From NCBI GenBank assembly GCA_040880285.1, contig JBBDIT010000022.1, positions 1-64,000 of the forward strand: 64,000 nt of DNA, in the 5' to 3' direction. This DNA is from JANQJA01 sp040880285 (lineage in GTDB: Bacteria; Pseudomonadota; Gammaproteobacteria; Pseudomonadales; Azotimanducaceae). A program made the position numbers and the translations under genes. How positions within the stretch are numbered: position 1 is the stretch's first letter; every line of letters starts with the position of its first letter. The notes under the pieces were generated by a model, which worked only from the letters and a program-made list of their open reading frames with translations, was not told where the DNA came from and searched no databases. Shown piece after piece: positions 40,551 through 49,115 of this stretch.

Positions 40551-43142
40551 TTATTGTACCTGGCCGGGATCAATCTCCCTGTTACTATCATCCACCCGGG
40601 GATCATTGGCGGCACGGCCCCGGTTACTCGGGTGCGCGCTGTCCAACTGCCTTTGCAAGGGTGGCAAGGTCGGAGGAGGTGCTGAAGGGACATAGTCCAT
40701 CAGTACCGTACCGGAAATTGGCTGACCCGGATTGATGCGGGGATCGTTCGCGGCTCGTCCCCAACTCGAAGGGTGAGGCACGTTGATTTCCGCGGCTTCC
40801 GGTACCCGGTGATTGTCGGGAGTTTGTACCGCTGATGACGGCGCTTGCTCTTGCTCTTGCCTTTTATTCGCTGAAGGCTCTGCTGAAGGCTCTTGCACTT
40901 GCTCTTTATTCGCTGAAGGCTCTTGCTCTTGCCTTTTATTCGCTGAAGGCTCTTGATGCGCTGAAGGCTCTTGCTGCGCTGAAGGCTCTGCTGAAGGCTC
41001 TACCGAGGGCGCTTGCTGTGGTGGGGAGTCGGCACGGAGGGGGCCACGGTTCTGGTCCGATTGCACGGCTGCGATCTCTCGCTTGTTCTGAGCTGTATCA
41101 GAAGTTATTTCCCCGCTGCTGCGCTTGCGTTGTCCACCACGTTGTCGATTGCCTCGCTTTTCGCCATTGGTCTTCTGTGTCGTGTCTTGTTGCCGTCCAT
41201 CCTTGCGTGGCTCAGCGGCCTGACGATTTTGTTGGCGTTCCGGCTTATTGTTATCGCGGGCAGATTCTTTGTGATCGACGCTTGCAGTTCGATCATTCCT
41301 GTCCTCCCGGCCCCGGTTTTCGCCGTCGCGACGGCTCCGGTTTTCAGATCGACGACGACGCGTGTTACCGCCCTGGCCGCCATCACGTTTTTGGACAGGC
41401 TTACGCGCCTTCGTCGGGACTGGCTCGGGTTCACTGCCAAACAGGGACTTGAAGAACTTGGAAAAGATTCCCGATGTCGCCGTCTTTGTTGGGCTGGCCT
41501 TGGGCCTTGCGCTGGATTTCGCCGTGGCGGCACGGGCTGTCGGTGGTGGCGCGGTGGGGGCCGCTGTTTTTACTGCCGCTTTCTCAGGAGCTGGCAGTTT
41601 TGCCGCCTCGGTTAGTTCCATCTCGATATCAGCGGCAATCTCGTAGCTGGCCTCTGACTCCTCGTCATCGCTGGCCCTCATGCGTTCCACGCGATAGTGC
41701 GGCGTCTCGAGGTCCGGAGAGGGTACGATTACCACCCGAACTTCATTGCGTTGTTCCATTTCGTAGAGGTCATTGCGCTTCTCATTAAGAAGGAACGAGG
41801 CGACTGAAACCGGTAGAAACGCACGGATCTCTGAACTGGTCTCTTTCAACGCTTCTTCTTCAACCAGGCGCATGATGGCGAGCGCCGAGGATTCCACGTC
41901 ACGAATCGACCCAAGGCCGTTGCAACGCGGGCAGACGATACCGCTACTCTCGACCAATGATTGCCTCAAGCGTTGACGAGACATTTCAAGCAATCCGAAT
42001 CTGGAGATGCGGCCAATTTGGACACGGGCCCGATCCATCTCGAGTGCGTCGCGCATTCTGACTTCAACCGCTCGCTGATTTTTGGGGGCAGTCATGTCGA
42101 TAAAGTCGATGACAATCAGGCCACCGATGTCACGTAATCGCAGCTGTCGGGCGATTTCATCCGCCGCTTCAAGGTTGGTATTCAACGCGGTGTCTTCGAT
42201 GTCGGATCCCCGGGTTGCACGCGCCGAGTTGATATCGATCGAAACCAGGGCTTCAGTCGAATCCACTACGATAGAACCACCGGATGGCAATCTCACCTCA
42301 CGTTGGAACGCGGACTCTATCTGGCCTTCAATCTGGTAGCGGTTGAATAAGGGGACATCGGTTTCATAGCGTTTGATGCGTGAGGCAAACTGGGGCATGA
42401 CCTGGGTGACAAACTGCATTGCCTGCTCATAGGCCTCATCCGTATCGATAAGAATTTCACCTATGTCATCACGCAGATAGTCACGAATTGTGCGGATGAT
42501 CACGTCGCTTTCCTGATAGATGAGGAAAGGGGCGGCTCGTTCTGCTGCCGCCGTGTTGATCGCTTCGTTCAACTGCAGCAGGTAGTTGAGGTCCCACTGC
42601 AGTTCTTCGGTAGACCTGCCAATACCAGCCGTGCGTACGATAACCCCCATGTTTTTGGGAATCTCAAGACCGGCTAATGCACTTTTCAGTTCATCCCGTT
42701 CTTCCCCTTCTATTCGTCTTGAGATCCCGCCTGCACGAGGATTGTTAGGCATAAGGACCAGGTAACGACCTGCCAGGCTGCAGAATGTAGTGAGGGCTGC
42801 ACCCTTGTTACCACGTTCTTCTTTTTCAACCTGAATGATGACTTCCGTGCCTTCCTTGACCAGTTCCTTGATATTCATCCGGCCACTGACTTTGGAAGGG
42901 GGAAGTGCAAAGTATTCCCGCGCAATTTCTTTCAGGGGTAAAAAGCCATGACGTGTGGACCCGAAGTCTACAAATGCGGCTTCAAGACTGGGCTCGACGC
43001 GAGTAATCCGCGCCTTGTAGATGTTGGACTTTTTCTGTTCCCGTGACCTAGCTTCAATATCCAGGTCATATAATCTTTGCCCGTCGACGAGGGCAACTCG
43101 CAACTCCTCAGAGTGGGTTGCGTTAATCAGCATTCTTTTCAT
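40551..43142 (-). CDS. rne: ribonuclease E
   Basis: Endoribonuclease of mRNA decay and rRNA/tRNA processing, and scaffold of the degradosome. ATG 43142 gives 863 residues. The catalytic half starts MKRMLINATHSEELRVAL and has an S1 domain (about residues 35-120), the active-site segment with VSIDINSARATRG and IVIDFIDM, and the zinc link CPRC at C404/C407, the same numbering as E. coli. The C-terminal half is disordered: A/P-rich, R/N-rich, then EPSA/ANKRQEQ repeats and two copies of GRAANDPR. It is divergent from rluC with a long leader, as expected for autoregulated rne. Confidence 0.96.
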   Translation of the reverse strand: MKRMLINATHSEELRVALVDGQRLYDLDIEARSREQKKSNIYKARITRVEPSLEAAFVDFGSTRHGFLPLKEIAREYFALPPSKVSGRMNIKELVKEGTEVIIQVEKEERGNKGAALTTFCSLAGRYLVLMPNNPRAGGISRRIEGEERDELKSALAGLEIPKNMGVIVRTAGIGRSTEELQWDLNYLLQLNEAINTAAAERAAPFLIYQESDVIIRTIRDYLRDDIGEILIDTDEAYEQAMQFVTQVMPQFASRIKRYETDVPLFNRYQIEGQIESAFQREVRLPSGGSIVVDSTEALVSIDINSARATRGSDIEDTALNTNLEAADEIARQLRLRDIGGLIVIDFIDMTAPKNQRAVEVRMRDALEMDRARVQIGRISRFGLLEMSRQRLRQSLVESSGIVCPRCNGLGSIRDVESSALAIMRLVEEEALKETSSEIRAFLPVSVASFLLNEKRNDLYEMEQRNEVRVVIVPSPDLETPHYRVERMRASDDEESEASYEIAADIEMELTEAAKLPAPEKAAVKTAAPTAPPPTARAATAKSSARPKASPTKTATSGIFSKFFKSLFGSEPEPVPTKARKPVQKRDGGQGGNTRRRRSENRSRRDGENRGREDRNDRTASVDHKESARDNNKPERQQNRQAAEPRKDGRQQDTTQKTNGEKRGNRQRGGQRKRSSGEITSDTAQNKREIAAVQSDQNRGPLRADSPPQQAPSVEPSAEPSAQQEPSAHQEPSANKRQEQEPSANKEQVQEPSAEPSANKRQEQEQAPSSAVQTPDNHRVPEAAEINVPHPSSWGRAANDPRINPGQPISGTVLMDYVPSAPPPTLPPLQRQLDSAHPSNRGRAANDPRVDDSNREIDPGQVQ
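40849..41003 (-). repeat. imperfect repeats in the disordered tail of RNase E
   Basis: The element gctgaaggctc recurs about seven times. A longer unit around tcttgccttttattcgctgaagg appears twice (near 40856 and 40930). In frame they encode EPSA, QEPSA and ANKRQEQEPSA repeats. Such arrays in RNase E tails vary readily in copy number and are prone to assembly collapse. Confidence 0.85.
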
Positions 43143-43595
43143 TACGATATCACTATTGTGAGGCATCACTGTGCCGCAAACGTGCTATCGCCAAATCTGT
43201 ATTTAAAATTTCGTCGTCTGGTGGTCTCCGAAAGATCGATTTTGGTTAGGTCAACAAGTTGTCATTCTTGTACGTTCGTGAATATTCCCGATGCCATAGG
43301 GTAAGGTCTTGATATCCAGTGTATTCGAATTCGCCTTGCTGAAATCCTGATTTGACGATTCATGTTTGCGGCCAATCGGACGCAGTTAAGTTAGGCCCAG
43401 CGCCTTTTGTCGTGCTGGAGCAGCATAAAATTCCTTCGCGGGATAGACCCATGTCCTGTTCGTCGTAAATTGAACAGATCATATGACATAATCAAACGAG
43501 GCCATCCGTTTCGGGGAAGGCCGCAATATTCAGTTCGTGTATGCGACCGTCCGTCCCAATAATAGCAACAAATAGTGAGTGCATCAAAGTAACCC
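43143..43595. other. divergent rne/rluC region with predicted rne 5' leader
   Basis: This is the only gene-free stretch over 300 bp. On the minus strand a promoter near 43559-43587 would give rne a leader of about 410 nt. Within it a hairpin pairs GGCC at 43500-43503 with GGCC at 43519-43522, extended by CCG/CGG. E. coli rne also has a long leader (361 nt) through which RNase E limits its own synthesis. No small gene with a good ribosome site was found. Confidence 0.6.
43559..43587 (-). promoter_or_regulatory. sigma-70-type promoter for rne
   Basis: Read on the minus strand: TTGATG (43587-43582), 17-bp spacer, TATTAT (43564-43559). The -10 matches five of six bases and the -35 four of six. 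Transcription would start near 43552. The promoter lies immediately upstream of the rluC start codon, so transcription of the two genes may interfere. Confidence 0.6.
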
Positions 43596-44555
43596 GTGAC
43601 AGAACCTGAAAAACCATCTGTGCAGTTCGTCGAGGTCGACAGTGAGAGCAGCGGCCAGCGCGTCGACAACTACCTGTTTCGCATTCTCAAAGGCGTACCC
43701 AGGTCCCATATCTACAAGTTGTTGCGGCGAGGCGAGGTGCGCTTGAATGGGGGCCGTATCAAGGCTCATCGCAAGCTGGTGGAAGGGGATCGTCTGCGCT
43801 TGCCGCCTATCCGTATCAGTGCAGCCGATGAATCAGGACGCCCGTCTGATGGTTTTCTTAAAATAATAGAAAAATCAATCATTTACGAAGATAATCGAAT
43901 CCTCATCCTGAATAAGCCTGCCGGCATTGCAGTGCATGGAGGTAGCGGAGTGAGTGTCGGCGTTATCGAGGGCCTGCGAGCGCTTCGACCCACAGAAAAG
44001 ATGCTGGAACTGGTCCATCGGCTGGACCGGGAGACTTCCGGTTGCCTGATGATCGCCCGCAGGCGCAGTGCGCTACGGACCTTGCAACAGGCGCTGCGGG
44101 AGAAAACCGGTCTGGTGAAGCAATACCAGGTAATCGTGCACGGTGCCTGGCCAAGGCGCAAGAAGCAGGTGGAGGCGCCCCTCCGGAAGAATACACTCAA
44201 GAGCGGGGAGCGCATCAGCCGGGTTGCAAAAGACGGCAAGCCGTCCCTCACCACGTTTGAATGGCAAGCCGGCAGCGATGACTATTCGATACTCCGTGCG
44301 TCACCGATCACCGGCCGTACGCACCAGATTCGGGTTCATTGTGCCATTAGCGGTTGTCCGGTGGTGGGAGACCCCAAGTATGGGAATGCCAGTGCGGACG
44401 AAAAGGCGCGAGGTCAGGGGTTCACTCGCATGATGTTGCATGCCGGACGCCTGGTGATCCCATCTCTGGCGCCGGGGGAGGAGCCGATCGAGATAGAAGC
44501 GGAAGCAGACCAACAGTTTCAGGATATGGTAAACGCTATCCTTATAAAACAATAG
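43596..44555 (+). CDS. rluC: 23S rRNA pseudouridine synthase RluC
   Basis: RluC makes pseudouridines in 23S rRNA (955, 2504 and 2580 in E. coli numbering). The 319-residue protein has an N-terminal S4 RNA-binding domain (about residues 18-75) and the RluA-type catalytic domain with the aspartate motif HRLDRETSGCLM (about residues 141-152) and GRTHQIRVH. Start is GTG 43596. Its position divergent to rne fits RluC rather than RluD. Confidence 0.94.
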   Translation: MTEPEKPSVQFVEVDSESSGQRVDNYLFRILKGVPRSHIYKLLRRGEVRLNGGRIKAHRKLVEGDRLRLPPIRISAADESGRPSDGFLKIIEKSIIYEDNRILILNKPAGIAVHGGSGVSVGVIEGLRALRPTEKMLELVHRLDRETSGCLMIARRRSALRTLQQALREKTGLVKQYQVIVHGAWPRRKKQVEAPLRKNTLKSGERISRVAKDGKPSLTTFEWQAGSDDYSILRASPITGRTHQIRVHCAISGCPVVGDPKYGNASADEKARGQGFTRMMLHAGRLVIPSLAPGEEPIEIEAEADQQFQDMVNAILIKQ

Positions 44556-44565
44556 GTTAAGTCAC

Positions 44566-45156
44566 TTAATTAATCTTATTTAGTACATCTATCCCGGCTT
44601 CTGCCAGCATCTCTGTCAGTAACATCAGGGGTAACCCCAGCAGCGTATTGAGGTCACGCCCACGCGTGTCATCCAGAACGACAATGCCAAGAGACTCGGC
44701 TTTGATACTGCCTGCGCAATCATACGGCTGTTCCAGGTTGAGGTAGCGAGTGATCTGGGTATCGGTCAGGTTACGGAATCGGATCGCAAAACCCTCCGTG
44801 CGGGTCAACATAAAACCCTCGTTCGATAACAGGCACAGCCCGGTATTAAAATCTACCCATTGCCCGCGGCAGGCCGCCAGTTGCTCGAATGCGCGGTCGA
44901 AATTACCAGGTTTGTGCAGGATTGCACCACGCAGGCTGGCGACCTGGTCTGAGGCGATGATCAGGTAGGGCGTCTGCGGCGACTGGCCCGCAGCGGCCCT
45001 GGCCTTACCTTCAGCCAGTCGCAAGCAACGGTCAGTCGGATCCTGTTCGACATGGCAACTTTCATCAAATTGCGGATCAAGGATCTGGAAGGGCAGGCGC
45101 AGGTTTTCTAGCAATTTGGCCCGGTAAGGGGAAGTGGAGGCGAGAATCAGGTTCAC
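44566..45156 (-). CDS. Maf-like nucleotide pyrophosphatase (YceF type)
   Basis: A 196-residue Maf/HAM1-fold pyrophosphatase. It has the N-terminal LILASTSPYRAKLLE motif (residues 3-17), ASDQV and the KAESLGI strand. YceF hydrolyses 7-methyl-GTP and related non-canonical nucleotides. GTG 45156 is chosen because the first residues VNLILAS align with the family; the frame is open further upstream. It is divergent from yceD, as in E. coli, where this gene lies next to yceD-rpmF. Confidence 0.9.
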   Translation of the reverse strand: MNLILASTSPYRAKLLENLRLPFQILDPQFDESCHVEQDPTDRCLRLAEGKARAAAGQSPQTPYLIIASDQVASLRGAILHKPGNFDRAFEQLAACRGQWVDFNTGLCLLSNEGFMLTRTEGFAIRFRNLTDTQITRYLNLEQPYDCAGSIKAESLGIVVLDDTRGRDLNTLLGLPLMLLTEMLAEAGIDVLNKIN

Positions 45157-45208
45157 GTTATTATGCCTGTAAATGGGCTTTATCTTGCTGAAAGTGTGTA
45201 ATTTTCTT

Positions 45209-45237
45209 TTGACAGTGTACAGCCCTCGCCCTAAGAT
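45209..45237 (+). promoter_or_regulatory. sigma-70 promoter for yceD-rpmF-plsX-fab
   Basis: A perfect -35 TTGACA (45209-45214) is followed after 17 bp by TAAGAT (45232-45237), four of six to the -10 consensus. The expected start point near 45243-45245 is only a few bases before the yceD ATG at 45247, so the mRNA would have almost no leader unless another promoter is used. Confidence 0.65.
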
Positions 45238-45246
45238 GCGCCCCTT

Positions 45247-45792
45247 ATGTTGACGGGGCCCCTTCCAGAACAGGTCAATCATCGCAAGCTCGCTGCCGAT
45301 AAGGTTCGACTTGATGGGTCGATTCCGGTTGCCGCATTTGAGCGTCTATCGGGACTACTGGAGCACACCCGGGGTGATATCGAAGCCAGATTGCAATTCA
45401 GGAAGGGAACGAAACAAAAGTCCCTTGTGGTTGGTGCCGCGAGCGGCACGGTAGCCTTGATTTGCCAGCGCTGTCTGTCACCTGTCGAGGTTAGGGTACA
45501 GGCTAACATCAAAACCTTGCTGGTGGACGGGCTTGAAGAGTTGTTGTCGTTGGCACAGAGTGATGATGGCATGGTGTGTGCGGAAGACGAGGTGGTGCTG
45601 GTTGACTTGCTGGAAGATGAATTGATTCTCAGCTTGCCGATGGCGCCAAGGCATGAACCGGGCCCAGAGTGTGAAGCTTCAGTAGCAAGCCAGGGGGAGT
45701 TCCGCGAAGATCAGGATGTGCCGGTCGACACTTATCAGCCTTTTGCTGACCTCGCAGCATTAACGCAAACGCAGAATAAACAGAGAAAGTAA
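45247..45792 (+). CDS. yceD: YceD family protein (DUF177)
   Basis: A 181-residue protein of the YceD/DUF177 family, associated with 23S rRNA accumulation and always found before rpmF. The conserved C-x-x-C segment ICQRCLSPVEV (about residues 77-87), the acidic VDLLEDELILSLPM strand and the HEPGPEC motif are present. It is the first gene of the ribosomal and fatty-acid operon. ATG 45247 lies almost on the predicted transcription start; no internal start with a better ribosome site was noticed. Confidence 0.9.
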   Translation: MLTGPLPEQVNHRKLAADKVRLDGSIPVAAFERLSGLLEHTRGDIEARLQFRKGTKQKSLVVGAASGTVALICQRCLSPVEVRVQANIKTLLVDGLEELLSLAQSDDGMVCAEDEVVLVDLLEDELILSLPMAPRHEPGPECEASVASQGEFREDQDVPVDTYQPFADLAALTQTQNKQRK

Positions 45793-45804
45793 CAGGAGCT
45801 AGTA

Positions 45805-45984
45805 ATGGCTGTTCAGCAAAACAGGGTCACACGTTCAAAACGGGATCGGCGACGTTCTCATGATGCCCTCAACGGGCCGACTTTGTCGGAAGACCCAACC
45901 ACGGGCGAGACCCATCGCAGGCACCATGTCAGTGTTGATGGTTTTTACCGTGGCAAGAAGGTTGTTCACACTAAAGACGACTAA
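45805..45984 (+). CDS. rpmF: 50S ribosomal protein L32
   Basis: A 59-residue basic protein beginning MAVQQNRVTRSKRDRRRSHD, which matches the start of L32, with the later ETHRRHHVSVDGFYRGKKV segment. It is preceded by a CAGGAG ribosome site and sits between yceD and plsX, the standard order. It lacks the zinc-binding CxxC pair of the C+ paralogue and is therefore the zinc-free form usual in this group. Confidence 0.97.
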   Translation: MAVQQNRVTRSKRDRRRSHDALNGPTLSEDPTTGETHRRHHVSVDGFYRGKKVVHTKDD

Positions 45985-45993
45985 TCGAATCTG

Positions 45994-47001
45994 ATGCGCA
46001 TTGCCGTCGATATGATGGGTGCGGACCATGGTATTGCGGGACTCCTCCCGGCCGTGGTGCGATGTGCAACCGAATTTCCCAGGCTGAGCCTTACGCTGGT
46101 GGGTGACGAGTCCGGGATTGAGAGCTGCCTTGCCGATACCGCTATCGATACCAGCCGCATTGAAATCCTACACAGTCGTGAAATCGTCGAATTGACAGAT
46201 AAGCCCTCTGTCGCCTTGAGACAGAAGCGCGATGCATCAATGTTCCTCGCAATTGATCTGGTAAAAAAGGGTGCGGCCGATGCCTGCGTCAGTGCAGGTA
46301 ATACGGGGGCATTGATGGCTATTAGTCGCCACTTATTGAAGACGGTGCCCGGGATTGACAGGCCGGCAATTATCAAGGCAATCCCCTCTGCCAAGGGTCA
46401 GTGCTATTTATTGGATCTGGGCGCAAATATTAACTGTGACGCTGAAAACCTGGTGCAGTTTGCTGCGATGGGAAGCCTGATGTGCGGTGCAGTTGAGGGC
46501 ATTGAACGACCAAGGGTGGGATTGCTCAATATCGGTGAAGAAGAGATCAAGGGAGAGGACCGCGTCCGCACTGCAGCGCAGTTATTGAAACAGTATACGA
46601 GCCTTGACTTCATCGGGTTCGTGGAAGGCGATGGGATCTATTTGAGCGATGCCGATGTGCTGGTCTGTGATGGTTGGGTGGGTAACGTGGCGTTAAAGAC
46701 CAGTGAAGGACTTGCCCGGTTTGTCAGCCAGATGATCGAGTCGGCATTCTCTGAGAACATCTTGACCAGGATTGCGGCCAAAATCAGTGAGCCAGTGCTT
46801 CGAAAGCTGCGGGAAGACCTTAGCCCGGAAAAATATAATGGCGCGACACTGCTGGGACTAAACGGGATAATCGTAAAGAGTCACAGTGGGTCTGATGCCG
46901 AAGGCTTCTATCACGCGATAAGAGAGGCCATACGTGGCGTCGAGCAAAACATACCAGCACTGCTACAGGCTGAGATGGACGGGATATTAGGTACGAAGTG
47001 A
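45994..47001 (+). CDS. plsX: phosphate acyltransferase PlsX
   Basis: PlsX converts acyl-ACP to acyl-phosphate for phospholipid synthesis. The 335-residue protein opens with RIAVDMMGADHGI (residues 2-14). It also has the SAGNTGALMA motif (about residues 105-114) and a glycine-rich C-terminus typical of the family. It begins 9 bp after rpmF and ends 7 bp before fabD. Confidence 0.96.
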   Translation: MRIAVDMMGADHGIAGLLPAVVRCATEFPRLSLTLVGDESGIESCLADTAIDTSRIEILHSREIVELTDKPSVALRQKRDASMFLAIDLVKKGAADACVSAGNTGALMAISRHLLKTVPGIDRPAIIKAIPSAKGQCYLLDLGANINCDAENLVQFAAMGSLMCGAVEGIERPRVGLLNIGEEEIKGEDRVRTAAQLLKQYTSLDFIGFVEGDGIYLSDADVLVCDGWVGNVALKTSEGLARFVSQMIESAFSENILTRIAAKISEPVLRKLREDLSPEKYNGATLLGLNGIIVKSHSGSDAEGFYHAIREAIRGVEQNIPALLQAEMDGILGTK

Positions 47002-47008
47002 GAAACCA

Positions 47009-47950
47009 ATGACGAAGACAGCATTTGTATTTCCGGGGCAAGGATCACAATCAGTCGGCATGTTGGTCGATGTTGCCGAGGCCAACCCGCTGGTGGCAGA
47101 GACCTTTTTAACCGCATCAGAAGTCCTTGGCTACGATCTCTGGGACCTGGTGCAAGGCGGGCCTGAAGATAAGCTCAACCAGACTGAATTCACACAGCCT
47201 GCGCTCCTGACAGCCAGCATTTCATTGTGGCGCCTTGCGGTTTTAAAGGGTGTGAGCCAGCCGGACGTCGTCGCAGGTCATAGTCTTGGGGAGTATTCTG
47301 CCCTGGTAGCTGCCGGTGTTCTATCGCTCGAAGATGCGGTGGGCCTCGTGCAGCAGCGCGGTCAGTTCATGCAGACTGCTGTGCCGTTGGGAGAAGGTGG
47401 CATGGCGGCAATCCTCGGTTTGAGTGATGTTCAAGTTGAGCGGATATGCGCTGACGTGTCTTCTTCCGGCGCGATCGTACAAGCAGCAAACTTCAATGCG
47501 CCTGGCCAGGTTGTGATTGCAGGCCAGAATGCCGCTTTAAATGCGGCAATTGAAGCCTGCAAGGATGCAGGCGCTAAAAGAGCCATGCCCCTCGCTGTAA
47601 GTGCACCGTTTCATAGCGCCCTGATGAAACCGGCTGCCGAACAGATGGCTGAAGCGCTATCTGCAGTTGACTTTAAAACACCGCGGATTGCGATTATACA
47701 GAATGCTCACGCCGACTATGAGAGTGATCCTGGCATGATTCGCAACAACCTTGTCAAGCAGATGTATAGTGCCGTCCTCTGGACCGGGACTGTTCAACGG
47801 ATGGCAAAAGATGGCGTGTCACGACTCGTAGAGTGCGGTCCAGGGCGCGTACTGGTCGGATTGAATCGACGTATCGATAAAGCCATGGACACATTATCCC
47901 TGAGTGATGCAGCATCGCTTGAAACCGGCCTGGCGGAGTTGTCAACATGA
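47009..47950 (+). CDS. fabD: malonyl-CoA:ACP transacylase FabD
   Basis: FabD loads malonyl groups on acyl carrier protein. The 313-residue protein has FVFPGQGSQSVGM (residues 6-18), the nucleophile motif GHSLGEYSAL (about residues 90-99), the conserved QRG arginine region and the catalytic histidine in SAPFHSALM. It overlaps fabG by 4 bp (ATGA). Confidence 0.97.
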   Translation: MTKTAFVFPGQGSQSVGMLVDVAEANPLVAETFLTASEVLGYDLWDLVQGGPEDKLNQTEFTQPALLTASISLWRLAVLKGVSQPDVVAGHSLGEYSALVAAGVLSLEDAVGLVQQRGQFMQTAVPLGEGGMAAILGLSDVQVERICADVSSSGAIVQAANFNAPGQVVIAGQNAALNAAIEACKDAGAKRAMPLAVSAPFHSALMKPAAEQMAEALSAVDFKTPRIAIIQNAHADYESDPGMIRNNLVKQMYSAVLWTGTVQRMAKDGVSRLVECGPGRVLVGLNRRIDKAMDTLSLSDAASLETGLAELST

Positions 47951-48681
47951 GTCTCGAAGGCAAAGTAGTCCTGGTTACTGGTGCATCGAGAGGTATTGGA
48001 AAGGCAATTGCAGAAGCATTTACCGCGCAAGGTGCATTCGTCATTGGCACGGCTACCAGTGAGACTGGTGCCAACGCCATTACAAAATCGTTAGCCGATA
48101 AGGGTCATGGATATGTGCTCGATGTCTCCAGTTCCGACTCGATCGACACTTTTATGGATGCAATCAAGGACAAGCATGATAGTCCACTCGTGCTGGTTAA
48201 TAATGCGGGTATTACCAGGGACAACATCGCACTTCGTATGAAAGAAGACGAATGGGATGATGTAATCCGTACGAATTTAAGTTCCGTCTATCGCGTCACC
48301 AGGGCCTGCCTTCGTGGCATGACCCGTGCGCGTTGGGGCAGAATCATCAATATCAGCTCCGTGGTTGGCAGCATGGGCAATCCTGGACAAAGTAACTACG
48401 CGGCTGCAAAGGCGGGTATGGAAGGCTACAGTCGGGCACTGGCTAGCGAGCTGGGCTCGCGGGCGATTACCGTCAATTGCGTTGCGCCCGGCTTTATTGA
48501 GACAGATATGACTGCCTCCCTGCCTGGTGACCAGCGCGCGCTGTTGCTGGCAAGAGTGCCTGCAGGGCGCCTTGGGGACGCATCCGAGATTGCTGCAACA
48601 GTGGTGTTCCTGGCGAGCGATGGCGCTGCCTATATCACCGGTGAGACAATACATGTCAACGGCGGCATGTATATGAATTGA
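47947..48681 (+). CDS. fabG: 3-oxoacyl-ACP reductase FabG
   Basis: NADPH-dependent beta-ketoacyl-ACP reductase of fatty acid elongation. The 244-residue SDR protein has VTGASRGIGKA (about residues 10-20), NNAGITRDN, ISSVVG and the YAAAKAGMEG catalytic motif, all characteristic of FabG. It lies between fabD and acpP, with a 104-bp gap before acpP that holds a promoter-like sequence. Confidence 0.97.
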   Translation: MSLEGKVVLVTGASRGIGKAIAEAFTAQGAFVIGTATSETGANAITKSLADKGHGYVLDVSSSDSIDTFMDAIKDKHDSPLVLVNNAGITRDNIALRMKEDEWDDVIRTNLSSVYRVTRACLRGMTRARWGRIINISSVVGSMGNPGQSNYAAAKAGMEGYSRALASELGSRAITVNCVAPGFIETDMTASLPGDQRALLLARVPAGRLGDASEIAATVVFLASDGAAYITGETIHVNGGMYMN

Positions 48682-48717
48682 TATAAAAACAAGTCAGTGA
48701 TCAAGAGAATAAAGTAC

Positions 48718-48747
48718 TTGATCGTGTAACTGGCATTTCATTAAACT
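48718..48747 (+). promoter_or_regulatory. possible acpP promoter
   Basis: TTGATC (48718-48723) is followed after 17-18 bp by TTAAAC/TAAACT (48741-48747). acpP usually has its own promoter because acyl carrier protein is needed in great excess over the fab enzymes. The start point would be about 30 bp before the ATG, with a GTAGGAG ribosome site in between. Confidence 0.45.
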
Positions 48748-48785
48748 AGCGCAGCCTGACTGCATATGTAGGAGTAAACCATAGC

Positions 48786-49019
48786 ATGAGTACCATAACA
48801 GAACGAGTCACTAAACTGGTCTGTGAACAACTTGGCGTGAAAGAAGAAGAAGTGACGCCAGAGGCATCTTTCGTTGAAGACCTTGGCGCGGATTCGCTTG
48901 ACACGGTTGAACTCGTGATGGCACTCGAAGAAGAATTCGAAACCGAAATCCCCGACGAAGAAGCGGAAAAAATCACCACAGTCAAAGAAGCAATCGACTA
49001 TATTGAAGCCCACACCTAG
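48786..49019 (+). CDS. acpP: acyl carrier protein
   Basis: A 77-residue, highly acidic protein. The phosphopantetheine attachment serine is in DLGADSLDTVELVMALEEEF (serine near residue 37). It carries growing acyl chains for FabF, FabG, LpxA-type enzymes and PlsX. It has its own promoter candidate upstream and a strong terminator-like hairpin before fabF. Confidence 0.98.
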   Translation: MSTITERVTKLVCEQLGVKEEEVTPEASFVEDLGADSLDTVELVMALEEEFETEIPDEEAEKITTVKEAIDYIEAHT

Positions 49020-49060
49020 ATCTGTGGGTTTGACTTAGCATCATTTGATTGATCCGCAGG

Positions 49061-49099
49061 AGCCGCATTAGCACTCAGCCAATGCGGCTTTTGTTTTTT
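49061..49099 (+). terminator. rho-independent terminator between acpP and fabF
   Basis: AGCCGCATT (49061-49069) and AATGCGGCT (49081-49089) form a perfect 9-bp stem around an 11-nt loop, followed by TTTGTTTTTT. It probably ends most acpP transcripts while letting a fraction continue into fabF, whose start is only 17 bp further on. Confidence 0.85.
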
Positions 49100-49115
49100 G
49101 GGGTAGGAGAGAACT

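Noticed and set aside
40835..41452. Long plus-strand open frame opposite the RNase E tail, full of ALKALAL repeats
   Set aside because: It is the antisense reading of the repeat array and has no ribosome site or family match.
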